Source: Armatimonadota bacterium
GTDB taxonomy: Bacteria > Armatimonadota > Fimbriimonadia > Fimbriimonadales > Fimbriimonadaceae
Direction: 5' to 3'
Length of the DNA: 64,000 nt
Assembly: GCA_037138755.1 (NCBI GenBank)
Contig: JBAXHT010000003.1
Coordinates: forward strand, 310,001-374,000
The translations under genes were made by a program, and so were the position numbers. This document shows positions 62,636 through 64,000 of the stretch, piece after piece. Position 1 is the stretch's first letter, and the number at the start of each line of letters is the position of its first letter. The notes under the pieces were generated by a model that did not search any database, was not told where the DNA came from, and saw only the letters and a program-made list of their open reading frames with translations.

Positions 62636-63504
62636 GCATTCCCTTCACAAAAATGCAGGGCATCGGTAACGACTTCGTCGTCATCGACACCCTGCGCGAT
62701 TCCGTCGCCCTGTCGGGACTTCCCGCGTTGGCGCGTTCGGTCTGTGATCGCAAGTTTGGCGTCGGAGCCGACGGTCTCATCTTTGTCCTGCGGAAAGAAG
62801 GCAAGCTAGAAATGGCAATGCTCAACCCCGACGGCTCACTCAGCGAGATGTGCGGAAATGGGTTGCGTTGTTTCGGGAGGTTGGCGGTTGATCGTGGCTA
62901 CGCTGCGGGGACTTTTCCGGTTCTGACCGGGGCAGGGGAACTGACCGTGAGCGTCACCGGGATCGCGGGCGTCTCGCCTGCCCCGCGAGCCGAAGGGGAG
63001 GCCTCAGCTAACAATTCATCCGCAAAAGCAAACGAAAGCGCGTCTGGCACTGCACACTCCATAACCATCGATATGGGGGAGGGGACCTTCCCGCTTGGAA
63101 AGGCTCTAATCGATCTCAACGATGGCTTCAAGGCAATCCATGTGAGCATGGGCAACCCGCACATCGTAATTATCACTGACAACGTCGACGCAATCCCTCT
63201 CGAAGAAGTCGGTCCGCAATTGGAGCACCACCCACTGTTCCCTCAACGAACGAACGTCCACTTCGTCCAAGTCCTGAACCGAACTGAAATCAAACAGCGA
63301 ACCTGGGAAAGAGGTGCCGGAATCACCCTCGCCTGCGGCACCGGAGCCTGCGCCTGCGCAGTAGCAACCGCAACCCTCGGTCTGACCGAGAGAAAGCTAC
63401 TCAACCACCTGCCAGGTGGTGATTTGACTTTGGAATACCAAAACAACGGGCACGTCTTGATGAAGGGCGCCGCTGAATATGTTTTTGAGGGTGAACTCGC
63501 TTAA
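62632..63504 (+). CDS. dapF: Diaminopimelate epimerase with low-complexity insertion
   Basis: DapF converts LL- to meso-diaminopimelate for lysine and peptidoglycan (MurE here adds meso-DAP). The two catalytic cysteines are in [13 protein letters not shown] (Cys74) and [28 protein letters not shown] and MGNPHIVI are also family motifs. Residues about 110-142 ([15 protein letters not shown], then [17 protein letters not shown]) are an insertion between two strands that normal DapF joins by a short turn. The rest is complete, so the enzyme is probably active. The start is GTG, overlapping hfq by 4 bases. Confidence 0.94.
   Translation: MSIPFTKMQGIGNDFVVIDTLRDSVALSGLPALARSVCDRKFGVGADGLIFVLRKEGKLEMAMLNPDGSLSEMCGNGLRCFGRLAVDRGYAAGTFPVLTGAGELTVSVTGIAGVSPAPRAEGEASANNSSAKANESASGTAHSITIDMGEGTFPLGKALIDLNDGFKAIHVSMGNPHIVIITDNVDAIPLEEVGPQLEHHPLFPQRTNVHFVQVLNRTEIKQRTWERGAGITLACGTGACACAVATATLGLTERKLLNHLPGGDLTLEYQNNGHVLMKGAAEYVFEGELA
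62959..63057 (+). repeat. In-frame inserted sequence within dapF
   Basis: The first half is GC-rich and partly palindromic (GCGGGCGTCTCGCCTGC, then CCCCGCGAGCCG), like intergenic palindromic repeats. The second half encodes Ser, Ala and Asn only. It adds about 33 residues to DapF without breaking the frame. That it derives from an interspersed repeat is inference. Confidence 0.5.
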
Positions 63505-64000
63505 GCCGCCTTGCTAGCCCGCTCGAGGAACTTGACAAACTTGTCTCGCGAGTCGCCGTAGAAATCGATGAATTCGAGGCCGTTTCCGCCTCGATTGGGG
63601 TTATCGTGAGCGACCATTGCCAGTGCGGACATGTCCTCGCCGTCCACTTTCATGTGAAATTCAACGATTGAACCCATCGTGACGACCGGTTGAACGTCAA
63701 CCCAAGCCCCACCTAAACTGACGTCCTTGGTCACACCCTGGCTCAGCGCAATGACTTGCGAACCCTTCATGTCGCAGACCGAGCGAATGCTTACCGCTGC
63801 CTCAACTGGGTACCGAGCGTAGACTCGTCGGTCGACTTCGGCGACATGGGTGCGCTCGATAGTGAGCAAGAACCCAGCCTTGTAAGCCTCAACGCTCACT
63901 GCGTCTGCCTCACCTTTCAGGACCGATTCTTCACGGTGCCAGACGAGGACGACCGATTGCGGATAGCTGATATCTTGAGTTCGCAGATCCTTGGTAAAGA
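63501..64000 (-). CDS. PilZ-domain protein, N-terminus beyond the window
   Basis: PilZ domains bind cyclic di-GMP. The motif arginines are in RRVYARYPVEAAV and the second motif is DVSLGGAWVDV (DxSxxG), both intact, with the C-terminal GLEFIDFYGDSRDKFVKFL. A GTG at 63899 could start a 132-residue form, but the frame stays open to the right edge and reads sensible sequence (SYPQSVVLVWHREESVLKG), so I treat the gene as partial with an upstream YcgR-like N-terminal domain. It is convergent with dapF, overlapping by 4 bases. A motility or matrix role is possible given the flagellin and export genes. Confidence 0.8.
   Translation of the reverse strand, partial: FTKDLRTQDISYPQSVVLVWHREESVLKGEADAVSVEAYKAGFLLTIERTHVAEVDRRVYARYPVEAAVSIRSVCDMKGSQVIALSQGVTKDVSLGGAWVDVQPVVTMGSIVEFHMKVDGEDMSALAMVAHDNPNRGGNGLEFIDFYGDSRDKFVKFLERASKAA

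Noticed and set aside
63501-63899. PilZ protein as a complete 132-residue gene
   Set aside because: The frame remains open with sensible sequence up to the window edge, so the GTG at 63899 is probably internal.

Overview
This window is chromosomal DNA from a diderm bacterium. My best guess is the Armatimonadota (Fimbriimonas-like), but this is inferred from gene content and not from a marker-gene comparison. The supporting observations are: a long division and cell-wall (dcw) cluster with a MurC-Ddl fusion; a meso-DAP-type MurE (DNPR motif) plus dapF; a Wza-type polysaccharide export protein; a PEP-CTERM-tagged surface protein; a flagellin behind a sigma-28-like promoter; and the MEP isoprenoid enzymes Dxr and IspH. 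Nothing looks like a phage, plasmid, insertion sequence or CRISPR array.

Layout. 1-9.4 kb: pyruvate dehydrogenase E1 (pdhA-pdhB), a secreted beta-barrel-like protein, purF followed by a degenerate phosphoglycerate-mutase-like protein, a class III cyclase fused to an NTPase/TPR regulator, and a secreted repeat protein. 9.8-14.2 kb: rpmB, a membrane protein, then dxr-rseP-ispH. 14.2-32.1 kb: the dcw cluster on the minus strand, transcribed mraZ-rsmH-ftsL-PBP-murE-murF-mraY-murD-ftsW-murG-murC/ddl-ftsQ-DUF881-sbp-ftsA-ftsZ. Almost every junction overlaps. The two real gaps hold a repeat-like element (murF/mraY) and three DnaA-box-like sequences (ftsA/ftsZ). A good sigma-70-type promoter lies in front of mraZ. 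32.3-43.6 kb: an unlisted 36-residue membrane peptide, a MetH homologue that stops before the cobalamin module, etfB-etfA, a parvulin, mazG, flagellin, parB, and an acetyltransferase/nitrilase pair. 43.7-54.5 kb: small proteins, a SIS sugar-phosphate enzyme, a four-helix-bundle gene flanked by inverted arrays of 7-bp repeats, an S9 peptidase, transketolase, a large secreted protein, a VanX-like dipeptidase, a polysaccharide export protein and tRNA-Phe/tRNA-Asp. 54.6-64 kb: an SDR, nusA-ylxR-infB behind an attenuator-like hairpin, a PEP-CTERM protein, a lipoprotein gene broken by one amber codon, an ADP-ribosylglycohydrolase, miaA-hfq-dapF, and a PilZ protein running off the right edge.

Most of the window is housekeeping. 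The points most worth a second look are: the four-helix-bundle gene inside inverted heptamer arrays, with a related array before ispH; two genes with no ordinary start codon (miaA and the export protein beside tRNA-Phe); the amber-interrupted lipoprotein; the split MetH; the mutase-like protein with an altered active site; the DnaA-box trio between ftsA and ftsZ; and the low-complexity insertion inside dapF. All names come from reading motifs by eye; no database search was possible.
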